64,000 nucleotides of DNA from an uncultured Candidatus Melainabacteria bacterium (lineage in GTDB: Bacteria; Cyanobacteriota; Vampirovibrionia; Gastranaerophilales; Gastranaerophilaceae): contig CAKNXK010000023.1 in the NCBI GenBank assembly GCA_932182025.1, positions 1-64,000 on the forward strand, given 5' to 3'. Positions within the stretch are counted from its first letter, which is position 1, and each line of letters starts with the position of its first letter. The position numbers and the translations under genes were made by a program. The notes beneath the pieces were generated by a model. It had not been told where the DNA came from and did no database searches. It was given only the letters and a program-made list of their open reading frames with translations. Positions 7,560-16,377 of the stretch are shown here, one piece after another.

Positions 7560-8606
7560 ATGACACAAGTATTAGACGAATTCGAACAACTTCTTGAAGA
7601 AAGTTTCGCTAAAACAAACAGCGTTGCTGACATCGTAGAAGGTACAGTAATCAAAAAAGAATCAGAAGGCTACTTAGTAAGCGTTAAAGGCGCTAAAATG
7701 GAAGCTTTCTTATCAAACAAAGAACTTTCAAGCGACATCGAAGAACTTGAAATCGGTGACACAAGAGAATTCTATGTTTTAAGAGAAGAAAACAACGACG
7801 ATTCAATGCTTCTTTCTCTTAAGAGAATCGCATTTGCTCAAGCTTGGGCACAACTTAACGACGCTAAAATCCAAGGTGATACAATCCTTGCTAAAGTTGT
7901 TTCAACTGTTAAAGGCGGCGTTCTTGTTGATATCGCTGATTTAAAAGGTTTCATCCCATCTTCACAACTTAGAACAGGAACTCCATTCGAAGGTCTTGTT
8001 GATACAAAAATCGAAGTTAAGGTTCTTGAAGCTGATCCTAAGAAAAACAAACTTATCTTATCTCAAAGACAAGCTGTTGCTGAACAAAGAGATCAAGTTG
8101 TTGATAACGTTCTTTCTTCATTGGAAGAAGATCAAGTTGTTTCAGGTAACGTAGTAAGAATCACTGATTTCGGCGCTTTCGTTGACATCAACGGTATCGA
8201 CGGTCTTCTTCCTATCTCTGAAATTTCTTGGCAGAGAATCAAACACCCATCAGACGTTCTTACTTTGGGTGACACTATCGAAGTTAAAATCATCAAAATC
8301 GATAACGAACTTAAGAGAATTTCTCTTTCACTTAAGAGAATGGGCGAAAACCCTTGGCAGCAAATCGAAGGACAGTTTGAAGAAGGTCAAATCGTTAAAG
8401 GTACTGTTAACAAAGTTACTACATTTGGTGCTTTCATTAACATCTTCCCTGGCGTAGAAGCATTACTTCCTGTTTCTGAAATGTCAGATGAAAACGTTAA
8501 CCCATTCAACTTGTTCAAAGTTGGTGCTGAAGTTGATGTATTAATCAAAAAATTCACTCCAAAAGAACACAGAATCGCATTATCTGTTAAAGATATCAAC
8601 GCGTAG
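7560..8606 (+). CDS. rpsA: 30S ribosomal protein S1 (bS1), four S1 domains
   Basis: mRNA-binding ribosomal protein. 348 residues with four S1/OB domains at roughly 21-85, 100-165, 190-260 and 275-345. Domains 3 and 4 carry the clearest signatures (ITDFGAFVDI, GLLPISEIS; VTTFGAFINI, ALLPVSEMS). It is shorter than the six-domain E. coli protein and nearer cyanobacterial-type S1. ATG is preceded by AAAGGA. A strong bidirectional terminator follows. A role in initiation on SD-poor mRNAs is relevant given the many weak ribosome binding sites in this window (inference). Confidence 0.93.
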   Translation: MTQVLDEFEQLLEESFAKTNSVADIVEGTVIKKESEGYLVSVKGAKMEAFLSNKELSSDIEELEIGDTREFYVLREENNDDSMLLSLKRIAFAQAWAQLNDAKIQGDTILAKVVSTVKGGVLVDIADLKGFIPSSQLRTGTPFEGLVDTKIEVKVLEADPKKNKLILSQRQAVAEQRDQVVDNVLSSLEEDQVVSGNVVRITDFGAFVDINGIDGLLPISEISWQRIKHPSDVLTLGDTIEVKIIKIDNELKRISLSLKRMGENPWQQIEGQFEEGQIVKGTVNKVTTFGAFINIFPGVEALLPVSEMSDENVNPFNLFKVGAEVDVLIKKFTPKEHRIALSVKDINA

Positions 8607-8629
8607 GGTAAAGGGGTAAATATAAAATA

Positions 8630-8668
8630 AAAAAGAGGGGTTGGTTCTTTGAACCAACCCCTCTTTTT
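8630..8668. terminator. Bidirectional terminator between rpsA and secA
   Basis: Perfect 18-bp stem 8630-8647 / 8651-8668 with a TTT loop. The core GAGGGGTTGGTTC is flanked by A5 and T5 runs, so it works for rpsA on the plus strand and for secA on the minus strand. The secA stop lies in the right arm. Confidence 0.93.
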
Positions 8669-11309
8669 ATTGTTCTAAAACTTCCACTCCGTCATCTGAG
8701 ACAAACTGAATTCCGAATTTCGCACGGAAAATGTATCTAACGGTATTGCTTTGGATTTCAAACATCATCTTATTGAATAAGTCATAAGCTTCTTTTTTGT
8801 ACTCAATAAGCGGATCTTTTTGTCCATAAGCACGAAGTCCGATACCTTCTTTAAGCATATCAATATTATGAAGATGATCAATCCATTGATTATCAACTAC
8901 TCTTAGAAGCACATCGCGCTCAAGACTTCTCATAATGTTATTGTCAACAAACACTTCCTGTTGTTTAGCATCAGGGTCATATTGAGCCATGATTGAGTTG
9001 TAGAATCCGATAATTTCTTCTTCGTGTTCTTTATATGCTTTTTGAGCTGCATCACGCAAAGATTCATAGATTCTATTATATCTATATGCCTTAATATCAT
9101 CCACTGAAATATAAGATAGCTGAGGAATATTTGAGTGTAATTCTTTAATAAGAGTTTCCAAATCCTCAGGAATATATTCTTCAGGGTTCATTTCAGGAGT
9201 TATGTAACTCTTAAGAAGTCTGTCGATTTCTTTATCAATCATAAACTTAATATCATTTGATAAATTTTTGCCTTCAAGAACCTTACGTCTTTGTGCGTAG
9301 AATTTTTCTCTCTGAATATTCATAACGTCGTCATATTGCAATACATTTTTACGAATATCAAAATGGTAAGTTTCAACTTTTTTCTGCGCTGACTGGATTT
9401 GCCTTGAAATCAAATGTGATTCAATCGGCATGTCTTCTTCTGCGTTAAGCATTGTCATCAAAGAAGCAATCTTATCACCGCCGAATATTCTCATCAGGTT
9501 ATCTTCCAATGATAAGAAAAATCTTGTAGAACCCGGGTCACCCTGTCTTGCTGCGCGACCTCTAAGCTGATTATCAATACGGCGGGATTCGTGTCTTTCA
9601 GTACCGATTACGTGAAGTCCGCCTAATTCAACAACCTTAGCGTGTTCTGCTTCAGTAATTTTACGTGCATTTGCCAAAGCTTCTTCTTTTAAAGCTTCAT
9701 AGTTTTCTAAATCAGGCGTAATAGCTCTTGTTTCAAGTTCTTCTTTTGCAAGGTATTCAGCATTACCACCTAAAAGAATATCAGTACCACGACCTGCCAT
9801 ATTGGTTGCAATTGTAACCGCACCGACACGACCTGCCTGAGCAATAATATAAGCTTCACGCTCGTGTTGCTTCGCGTTTAAGACATTATGTTTTACACCT
9901 TTCTTAGCCAATAATGCTGAAATATATTCTGATTTTTCAATACTTACAGTACCAACCAGAACTGGTCTTCCAAGTTTATTTTGTTCAATAATATCATTTA
10001 CAACAGCATCATACTTAGCACGTTCTGTTTTATAAATAATATCGGCATGGTTAACTCTGATATCAGGTCTGTTTGTAGGAATAACGGTAACTTCAAGATT
10101 ATAAATCTTACCGAATTCAGCTTCTTCTGTCATAGCAGTACCTGTCATGCCGGAAAGTTTAGGATACAATCTGAACAAGTTTTGGAAAGTAATACTTGCC
10201 AAAGTTTGGGTTTCATCCTGAATTTGTACACCTTCTTTTGCTTCGATTGCCTGGTGAAGTCCGTCAGACCAACGTCTACCAGGCATTAAACGGCCTGTAA
10301 ACTCATCAACAATCATAATTTCGCCGTCTTTTACAACATAATCAGTATCTCTTATAAATAATTCTTTTGCCTTAAGTGCATTTAATAAATCGTGAGCATA
10401 CTGATTATTAATATCAAATAAGTCCTTACATCCGATTATTTCTTGTGCTTTATCGATACCGTCTTCTGTAAAGATTACATTTTTATTTTTTTCATCTACT
10501 TCATAGTCTTTATCTTTTTCAAGCTGTGGTGCAACTTTTGCCATTAAACTATATGTATCTGCTGATTTTTCAACTCGTCCGCTGATAATCAATGGAGTTC
10601 TAGCTTCATCAATCAAAATACTGTCAACTTCATCAATAATCGCATAGTTATAAGGTCTTTGAACAAGCATTTCGTTAGAAGATGCCATATTATCTCTTAA
10701 GTAGTCAAACCCGAACTCGTTGTTTGTACCATAAGTAATATCACAAGCATAAGCTGCACGTTTACGGTTAAACTCATCCGCATCATGCTGATTAGAAAGG
10801 ATTACACCAACAGACAAACCTAAGAATTTATAGATTTTACCCATCCACTCACTGTCACGTTTTGCAAGATAATCGTTAACAGTAACAACATGAACACCTT
10901 TTCCTGTAAGCGCATTCAAATAAGCTGCAAGAGTTGCAACAAGCGTTTTACCTTCCCCTGTTCTCATCTCTGCAATATGTCCGTTGTGTAAGAAATACGC
11001 ACCGATTAGCTGAACATCAAAGTGTCTCATATTCAAAACACGTTTGCCGGCTTCTCGAACAGTAGCAAAAGCCTCCGGTAAAATCTTATCAAGAGCTTCT
11101 TTTTCCAAAATTCTATCAGCTTTTTCGTTATCTGATGTAGGACGCTTAGCTAAAATCGCTTTAAATTCATCCGTCTTAGCTCTAAGCTCGTCATCTGGAA
11201 GTTTTTCAAACTCAGGTTCCAGTGCGTTTATATGGTCAATTATTCCTAAAATCTTTTTAACTTTTTTCTCGTTTGGGTCGCCCAAAAGTTTTAATAATAA
11301 ACTAATCAT
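8667..11309 (-). CDS. secA: Preprotein translocase ATPase SecA
   Basis: Motor ATPase that pushes preproteins through SecYEG. 880 residues. The Walker A region MRTGEGKTL, the DEVDSILIDEARTPL motif, the GMTGTA segment and the C-terminal DEAD motor (IATNMAGRGTD, GGLHVIGTERHESRRIDNQLRGR) are all present. The protein ends in VEVLEQ and lacks the cysteine-rich zinc tail that binds SecB in proteobacteria. A strong GGAGAGG precedes the ATG. It is the last gene of a leftward run that starts with the LysM gene; the 55-bp gap before it may hold its own promoter. SecD and SecF are encoded at 47.7-50 kb. Confidence 0.97.
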   Translation of the reverse strand: MISLLLKLLGDPNEKKVKKILGIIDHINALEPEFEKLPDDELRAKTDEFKAILAKRPTSDNEKADRILEKEALDKILPEAFATVREAGKRVLNMRHFDVQLIGAYFLHNGHIAEMRTGEGKTLVATLAAYLNALTGKGVHVVTVNDYLAKRDSEWMGKIYKFLGLSVGVILSNQHDADEFNRKRAAYACDITYGTNNEFGFDYLRDNMASSNEMLVQRPYNYAIIDEVDSILIDEARTPLIISGRVEKSADTYSLMAKVAPQLEKDKDYEVDEKNKNVIFTEDGIDKAQEIIGCKDLFDINNQYAHDLLNALKAKELFIRDTDYVVKDGEIMIVDEFTGRLMPGRRWSDGLHQAIEAKEGVQIQDETQTLASITFQNLFRLYPKLSGMTGTAMTEEAEFGKIYNLEVTVIPTNRPDIRVNHADIIYKTERAKYDAVVNDIIEQNKLGRPVLVGTVSIEKSEYISALLAKKGVKHNVLNAKQHEREAYIIAQAGRVGAVTIATNMAGRGTDILLGGNAEYLAKEELETRAITPDLENYEALKEEALANARKITEAEHAKVVELGGLHVIGTERHESRRIDNQLRGRAARQGDPGSTRFFLSLEDNLMRIFGGDKIASLMTMLNAEEDMPIESHLISRQIQSAQKKVETYHFDIRKNVLQYDDVMNIQREKFYAQRRKVLEGKNLSNDIKFMIDKEIDRLLKSYITPEMNPEEYIPEDLETLIKELHSNIPQLSYISVDDIKAYRYNRIYESLRDAAQKAYKEHEEEIIGFYNSIMAQYDPDAKQQEVFVDNNIMRSLERDVLLRVVDNQWIDHLHNIDMLKEGIGLRAYGQKDPLIEYKKEAYDLFNKMMFEIQSNTVRYIFRAKFGIQFVSDDGVEVLEQ

Positions 11310-11364
11310 TACATATCCTCTCCAATTACAGATATCATATCATGAACAAGAAACAGCGTAAATA

Positions 11365-12201
11365 TTAGTCTATAGAGTAAAGTTTTTTGGCATTATTAGC
11401 TAATAGATCTTCTAAGAGGACTGAATCATTAAAATATTCCATAATTCTTTTTTTGAAAATCTTCAAACTGTTTAAATACAATTCTCGCTGTTGATTAATC
11501 TCACCCACAGGTGCATCAGACGCCCACATTAAACGATGTGTATAATCACCTTTTGAAGTATTTTTTAGTCTTTCAATTAAATATAAAGTGTCTTCTAATC
11601 CTTCACTCAATTGCGTAAACGAAGAATCAATCCACGAAACATCTGCATACAAAGTTGCTGTATTTTGTTCAATCGACTCAACCAGAATATCAATTGCTCT
11701 TTCATGAGAACTTCTCGGTCCGGTCGATAAATGCCCCAATATAATCGGTACATCAGGAAATTCCTGTGCTTTTTTATAAATTAATTCAGGAGATGAAAAT
11801 CTTGATTTAATATGACCTGAATGATACAAACAAGGTTTTTTAAACTCCTGCGCAAGTCTTAAATATTTATCATATTTTTCACTATCAGCCGGCAATTTCA
11901 TACACTCAGGATGAAGTTTTAAGCCAATAAATTCAGGATAAGTTTCTAAAAAATTTCGTATTACACTTTCATCTTCAGTTAAATGCGGCTCACAAACAGC
12001 TAATGCCTTAAGCTTAGAATATTTCCTCGTAACCTCAAGCATATCCATATTACAATCATATTCGTTTTTAGAATACAATCCCTCAAGGTTAGAACAAATT
12101 GCTAAATCAACATCATCGCCCATAATATCAAGCAAATATTCAGGCGAAAAATCACCCCAAGGAGAATTCTTACCATAATGCACATGAGAGTCAATTATCA
12201 T
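11365..12201 (-). CDS. Metal-dependent hydrolase, amidohydrolase 2 family
   Basis: 278-residue TIM-barrel hydrolase. The HxH metal motif is right at the N terminus (DSHVHYG, H6 and H8). A further KLHP segment, a YHSGH segment, a GHLSTG strand and a late ASDAP aspartate complete the amidohydrolase-2 pattern, as in decarboxylase or hydrolase members acting on small aromatic or carboxylic compounds. The substrate is unknown. AGAGG before the ATG lies in the end of the upstream membrane glycosyltransferase gene (2-nt gap), so the two are coupled. This may indicate a shared pathway, but operon position alone is weak evidence. Confidence 0.75.
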   Translation of the reverse strand: MIIDSHVHYGKNSPWGDFSPEYLLDIMGDDVDLAICSNLEGLYSKNEYDCNMDMLEVTRKYSKLKALAVCEPHLTEDESVIRNFLETYPEFIGLKLHPECMKLPADSEKYDKYLRLAQEFKKPCLYHSGHIKSRFSSPELIYKKAQEFPDVPIILGHLSTGPRSSHERAIDILVESIEQNTATLYADVSWIDSSFTQLSEGLEDTLYLIERLKNTSKGDYTHRLMWASDAPVGEINQQRELYLNSLKIFKKRIMEYFNDSVLLEDLLANNAKKLYSID

Positions 12202-12203
12202 AC

Positions 12204-13610
12204 TTACCTCTTCTCAAAATAAATTACCTTTGTTCGCTTAGGCTTAAAACCTACTTCAAAATCCTTTGTATTAAAACCTTCTGTTAGTTCTTTAACATAA
12301 TAACTTAAGGACAATAAATAATAATCTCCCTCTGGCAATTCCCTAATAAATTGCTTACATTCAGCTAAATCTTTCTTAAAACAAGCAACCGGCAAGTATA
12401 CAACTTTATTGTTAAAATTACGTTTTGATAAGTACATATTATAATCATTAACAGTTGTATCCATTAAAATCATATCCTTATCTTTAATATTTTCCTCTAA
12501 ATAACTTACAATTTCTCTTGCATAAGAATAACAATTTCCACTTGGCTCAACATCATAGCTATGAATTGAATATAACATTATTAATGCCAATACTAATTTT
12601 AAAATATCAGCAATACGTCCGCGAATTGAAGCTGCCGCTATTGCAAATAATGGCATTAAAAATAAAATCAACCTAGCCTGAATAGCATACTTGTGCAATA
12701 AAGAAGCAAACAATGTTAAGAAAATCGGCAAAACAAACAGAAGCTTTTTACTGTATTTTTCCCGTCCAAATGAATATATTAAACATATAGCAAAAAATAT
12801 AAAACCTGATAATGCAGAAATCGGTTTTGAATTTGCAAAACTATCACCATATCTTAATAACGTTCTTAAAGGATGATGTAAATCTATAAACCCCAAATTC
12901 ACTTCCCAAACAGCACGCATTTGCAGAAATGTCTCGGCAAAAACAAACCTTAAACTCACAAAATAATATATTAAACAACTTAAAAATACCGGAATAACAG
13001 ATTTTATAAAAAGTTTTCTATCTGATATTAATACAGCAAGAAAACCTACCGCTAATATAAAAAATGAAGAATAAGAAAACCACGGCGAAATAGCAAATAT
13101 AAGAGCATACCACCATTTATATTCTTTATTACAAACCATCTTATAAAAAAAAGTTAACAAGATAATTGAAACAAGCATTTCTGTTGAATATTGCTTTATT
13201 TGTGCACAATAATATATTACACAAGGATTAAAAAACAAAAAGAATAACGAAGTTAATACAGCTTTTCTATTTTCTTTAAAAATAAGTCTAACTAAATAAT
13301 AAAAAGCCGGTAAGGCTAACATGCCGGAAATAAAAGGTACAATCCTTAAAACAAGATCGCGCAAATAATCTGATTGAGGGTTAAATATTGATATCAAACT
13401 TTTTACTATAATAGTAAATCCCACTGGCGAAGCCTGTAAAAAGTCCAAAGCACCAAATAGCTCAAAAAAAGATTTATTATAAATATTTATAACCAACGCT
13501 GATTCATCAGCAAACAAAGATGGATTAATAAAAAAAAGTAAAACTCTTAAAATAACTCCTAATCCAAAGATTAGAAACAACCCCCTCTTATAAAACTTAT
13601 CTTCCAACAT
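12204..13610 (-). CDS. Polytopic membrane glycosyltransferase, GT39/ArnT-like
   Basis: 468 residues with about ten hydrophobic segments. The first periplasmic loop holds the FADESAL motif. An acidic pair in this loop is typical of lipid-dependent GT-C transferases (PMT, ArnT, GT83), where the aspartate is catalytic. The C-terminal 100 residues are soluble and probably extracytoplasmic. It likely transfers a sugar from a polyprenyl-phosphate donor to a lipid or protein; donor and acceptor cannot be read. The ATG abuts the radA stop (TAGATG), with the ribosome binding site inside radA. GC content is notably low here. Confidence 0.72.
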   Translation of the reverse strand: MLEDKFYKRGLFLIFGLGVILRVLLFFINPSLFADESALVINIYNKSFFELFGALDFLQASPVGFTIIVKSLISIFNPQSDYLRDLVLRIVPFISGMLALPAFYYLVRLIFKENRKAVLTSLFFLFFNPCVIYYCAQIKQYSTEMLVSIILLTFFYKMVCNKEYKWWYALIFAISPWFSYSSFFILAVGFLAVLISDRKLFIKSVIPVFLSCLIYYFVSLRFVFAETFLQMRAVWEVNLGFIDLHHPLRTLLRYGDSFANSKPISALSGFIFFAICLIYSFGREKYSKKLLFVLPIFLTLFASLLHKYAIQARLILFLMPLFAIAAASIRGRIADILKLVLALIMLYSIHSYDVEPSGNCYSYAREIVSYLEENIKDKDMILMDTTVNDYNMYLSKRNFNNKVVYLPVACFKKDLAECKQFIRELPEGDYYLLSLSYYVKELTEGFNTKDFEVGFKPKRTKVIYFEKR

Positions 13611-14978
13611 CTAATCCTTTTTTACCGATCTTGTAATAGCTTCAATTATTCGTTTCACACGAACAATCTCAATTCCTTCAATTTTATCCTGAATCTCATT
13701 AGCCTCAGGTATAATAATTCTTTTAAATCCTAGCTTCTGTGCTTCGTTAATTCGTTTCTCAATATGGTTTACCGCTCTAATTTCACCTGACAAACCGATT
13801 TCACCAACAATTGCAGTATGAGAATCAAAAACAACATCTCGTACACAAGTAATAATCGCTAGGGCAATCCCCAAATCCGCAGCAGGTTCTGATACATCAA
13901 TCCCGCCAATTACATTAACATAAACATCCTGCTTGGAAAGGTTAAGTCCGACTCTTTTTTCCAAAACCGCAAGAATTTGAAGTACTCTACTCGTATCTAC
14001 CCCGTTTGCAATTCTACGCGGAGCCGGATAAGGAGTTGTACCCACAAGCGCCTGTATTTCAACTAATAACGGACGAGTACCTTCGCTTGTTACAATAATA
14101 GTACTTCCCGGAGTTTGAGTCTGATTATATTCTTTTAAAAATAACTCCGAAGGATTAATAACCTCTTTTAATCCATTACCGCCCATTTCAAATATGCCAA
14201 CCTCTGAAGTATTTCCAAAACGGTTTTTTATCGAACGTAAAATTCTATACGTTTTATATTTATCACCCTCAAACTGAATAACCGTATCGACCATGTGCTC
14301 AAGAACTTTTGGTCCCGCAATATTACCCTCTTTGGTAACATGCCCGATAACAATAATTGAAATATTATTTGTTTTAGCCAAGCTCATTAATGAATTACAG
14401 CACTCACGGATTTGAGAAACACTTCCTGCTGAACTTTGTATTGCGGAAGTATAGATTGCCTGAATACTATCCACAATAACCAAATCCGGCTGCATTTCTT
14501 CAATATGTTTTTTTATTAGTTCAAAATTTGTTTGGGGGTAAATGTAAAGAGTGTCTGATTTAACCCCGAGCCTTTCCGCACGAAGTTTAATTTGGCTTGC
14601 AGATTCTTCTGCTGAAATATATAAAACATTTTTACCGTTCTTACAAAGTTCACCACTTGTCTGCAAAAGTATAGTTGATTTACCAATTCCAGGATCACCT
14701 GCAATCAAAATCAAAGAACCTTTTACAATCCCGCCTCCAAGCACTCTGTCAAATTCAGAAATCCCTGTTGTTGTCCTGATTTCGGTATTCATTTCTATTT
14801 CAGACAATTTCATTGGCGGATTCGTATCTGGCAATAAAGCAGCTGTATTCAACTTATTCCCGCCTGAAAGCTCTTCAACAAAAGAAGCCCATGCTCCACA
14901 CTCAGGACACTTACCTAAATAACCGGCGGTCTCATATCCGCAGCTTTGACATACATACTTTGATTTTACTTTTGCCAT
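13611..14978 (-). CDS. radA: DNA repair protein RadA
   Basis: RecA-like ATPase and helicase that helps branch migration in homologous recombination. 455 residues. The N-terminal zinc finger has C10, C13, C24 and C27. Walker A GDPGIGKS is at about 94-101. The RadA-specific KNRFG motif is present, and the C-terminal Lon-protease-like domain includes VNVIGGIDVSEPAADLG. The gene starts 6 nt after the LysM gene with no separate Shine-Dalgarno, so translation is probably coupled. Followed directly by the glycosyltransferase. Confidence 0.96.
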   Translation of the reverse strand: MAKVKSKYVCQSCGYETAGYLGKCPECGAWASFVEELSGGNKLNTAALLPDTNPPMKLSEIEMNTEIRTTTGISEFDRVLGGGIVKGSLILIAGDPGIGKSTILLQTSGELCKNGKNVLYISAEESASQIKLRAERLGVKSDTLYIYPQTNFELIKKHIEEMQPDLVIVDSIQAIYTSAIQSSAGSVSQIRECCNSLMSLAKTNNISIIVIGHVTKEGNIAGPKVLEHMVDTVIQFEGDKYKTYRILRSIKNRFGNTSEVGIFEMGGNGLKEVINPSELFLKEYNQTQTPGSTIIVTSEGTRPLLVEIQALVGTTPYPAPRRIANGVDTSRVLQILAVLEKRVGLNLSKQDVYVNVIGGIDVSEPAADLGIALAIITCVRDVVFDSHTAIVGEIGLSGEIRAVNHIEKRINEAQKLGFKRIIIPEANEIQDKIEGIEIVRVKRIIEAITRSVKKD

Positions 14979-14984
14979 GACTTA

Positions 14985-15539
14985 TTAATTCATAGGGATA
15001 ATTAGTTTTTGACCAATAGATAACGCGTTAGGGTTAGCCATTTTATTAGCTTCCGCAATTGCATTTACTTTTGTCATATCAAAAGTACCATAAAATCTTA
15101 TAATAATACTTTCTAAAGTATCGCCTTCTTTAACTACATACTCTTCATTCGAAAGAACAGCTGTTACAGGTTTTGAAGCTGCACTATCAGCCGGAACAAA
15201 CGAGAATTTACCGGCTGAAATAGAAGATTTTTTCACAGGTGCCGGCATGACATCGTCTTTTGGAGTAGAAAGACTAATCAAAAGACTTACAAGAGTTGTT
15301 ACCGCTAAAGTAATAATTACACCAACAACTACCCCTGCAACAAAATAAACCTGAGGAGTTTTTTCACTTTTTTGAGGTTTTACACCAAAAGACTGCCATA
15401 GAACATCAAGTTCTTTTGTTTTACTTTGATTTCTATAAAAATCTTCATCCTGATGCTGTCTATTGTAGCGTGATAACGCTTCCATCATAGCAACTTTTTC
15501 TCTGGTAATATTTGATCTTCTAAGTGTTGTACTTTTCAT
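14985..15539 (-). CDS. Membrane-anchored LysM-domain protein
   Basis: 184 residues from the chosen ATG at 15539, which has AAGAGG 4 nt upstream. An in-frame start at 15578 has no ribosome binding site and would add 13 residues. Residues 1-63 are basic and cytoplasmic, 64-90 form one transmembrane helix, 91-130 a linker, and 134-183 a LysM domain (YVVKEGDTLESI ... ALSIGQKLIIP) that would bind peptidoglycan in the periplasm. It heads the leftward radA operon. A TATACT lies at 15596-15601 upstream. Role in the envelope is likely; the exact function is unknown. Confidence 0.82.
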   Translation of the reverse strand: MKSTTLRRSNITREKVAMMEALSRYNRQHQDEDFYRNQSKTKELDVLWQSFGVKPQKSEKTPQVYFVAGVVVGVIITLAVTTLVSLLISLSTPKDDVMPAPVKKSSISAGKFSFVPADSAASKPVTAVLSNEEYVVKEGDTLESIIIRFYGTFDMTKVNAIAEANKMANPNALSIGQKLIIPMN

Positions 15540-15640
15540 ATAACCTCTTAAATCTGACGGTAATCTAACCCTATACATGAAAAGTTAACACAAAAAGTAT
15601 ATATTCGCAAATTTGTTACATATATTGTAAAGTTATGTTA

Positions 15641-15740
15641 AATCCCACCGGCTCGAACCCAATTTTAGTCACACTAAAGAGGCGGACTCGTAATCTAAAC
15701 CTACAAACTCATAGTCCTGCAGAATGTCCGCCGACCCTTG
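15641..15740 (-). other. Structured non-coding segment of unknown nature
   Basis: Part of the 246-bp gap between the LysM gene and the 57-residue gene. It has a 7-bp stem GGCGGAC / GTCCGCC (15681-15687, 15726-15732), a 6-bp hairpin TTTAGT-CAC-ACTAAA (15664-15678), and the tRNA T-loop-like word GGTTCGAGCC on the minus strand (15650-15659). It is more GC-rich than its surroundings and has no open frame. No complete tRNA cloverleaf forms. It could be a small RNA, a decayed tRNA or an unknown leader. Confidence 0.3.
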
Positions 15741-15775
15741 TTGTAAAAAAAAGAAGCCTTGTTTTTCAACAAGGC
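15738..15775 (-). terminator. Terminator of the 57-residue gene
   Basis: Perfect stem GCCTTGTT / AACAAGGC (15756-15763, 15768-15775). On the minus strand it is followed by TTCTTTTTTTT, the required U tract. The plus strand has none. It therefore ends a leftward transcript, that of the small gene at 15825. Confidence 0.85.
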
Positions 15776-15824
15776 GCTAAGATAAGTAAGTTTGGGGGAA
15801 TAAATTGTAAGTAAGATAAGATGG

Positions 15825-15998
15825 TTAAACTTTGCTTCGGGATATAAATGTCACTCTTGACTTCATATCCATTGCGAATAATCGCATTTCATCAACTAAG
15901 ATATAAGATTTATCTTCTGCCGGATTTTCGTTTATATAGAACTCTCTTGAAATTTGTGTTGCCATAGCATTGATGTTATAAGTTTCTAATAAAGCCAT
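15825..15998 (-). CDS. 57-residue small protein, unknown
   Basis: An open frame of 57 residues beginning MALLETYNIN, preceded by the strong ribosome binding site AGAGAGG 6 nt before the ATG and followed by its own terminator at 15738-15775. No signal peptide or membrane segment. The protein is mixed-charge (ISREFYINENPAEDKSY, then DEMRLFAMDMKSRV). A phased WTGTAAM element at 16201-16220 points at it, implying a leader of well over 100 nt. I do not recognise the protein. The combination of promoter element, RBS and terminator makes it a real gene. Confidence 0.7.
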   Translation of the reverse strand: MALLETYNINAMATQISREFYINENPAEDKSYILVDEMRLFAMDMKSRVTFISRSKV

Positions 15999-16200
15999 CT
16001 TATACCTCTCTGATTTAGTTTCAAGACAATATTAACTAAGCCCAAGCAAAAATTTGCGAGGATTTTCAACTCAAATAAGCATGCCTTTTTTGTAACATTT
16101 TGATTTGCAGCTTGTTTTTTTACTTTGAACTATCTTATTTAATTTCGTCTTACTCTTATATAAAGTTTATATAAAATCTTGAATTTCACAAAAGAATGTC

Positions 16201-16220
16201 TTTGTTACAAAACTTAACAT
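16201..16220 (-). promoter_or_regulatory. Phased WTGTAAM repeat, site 2
   Basis: Read leftward: ATGTTAAGTT then TTGTAACAAA, half-sites 10 bp apart. About 30 bp downstream is TTTTATATAAAC, a possible -10. It faces the 57-residue gene, whose start lies about 200 bp away. The rest of the 379-bp gap 15999-16377 is AT-rich. It also holds a half-site at 16090 and a GCAAATTTTTGC inverted repeat near 16050. Confidence 0.5.
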
Positions 16221-16288
16221 TCTTTTTGAGATGATATACCATTATATATCACATCAAAATTAAGTTATTATTGGATTACAACCCAATA

Positions 16289-16345
16289 TTGTAACAAATT
16301 GTAAACATTTACTCAAAATTATTAAAGTTTTTGGAAATTGTGCCG
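16289..16345 (+). promoter_or_regulatory. Phased WTGTAAM repeat plus AAAGTTTT-GCCG block, site 3
   Basis: TTGTAACAAA and TTGTAAACAT occupy 16289-16308. After 13 bp comes a 24-bp block, 16322-16345, starting TTAAAGTTTTTG and ending TGCCG. The same two-part layout with the same 13-bp gap occurs at 42478-42534 and 36282-36338. AT-rich -10-like words (TATATC, TATATATCAT) follow directly, then AGAGGTG and the ATG at 16378. Confidence 0.65.
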
Positions 16346-16377
16346 ATATATCTTATATATCATATTAGAGGTGTGTC

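Noticed and set aside
15596..15636. Phased repeat in front of the LysM gene
   Set aside because: One ATGTAACAAA half-site is present, but the second half-site and the usual distance to the -10 do not fit.
15641..15740. A tRNA gene on either strand
   Set aside because: The T-loop-like word GGTTCGAGCC and an anticodon-like CTCGTAA are present, but the T stem would have mismatches at two or more of five positions and no 7-bp acceptor pairing closes the arms. Kept only as a structured segment.
16090..16109. Eighth phased WTGTAAM site on the plus strand
   Set aside because: The first half-site TTGTAACATT is good, but the second (TTGATTTGCA) is poor and it lies inside the leader of the 57-residue gene, pointing the wrong way.
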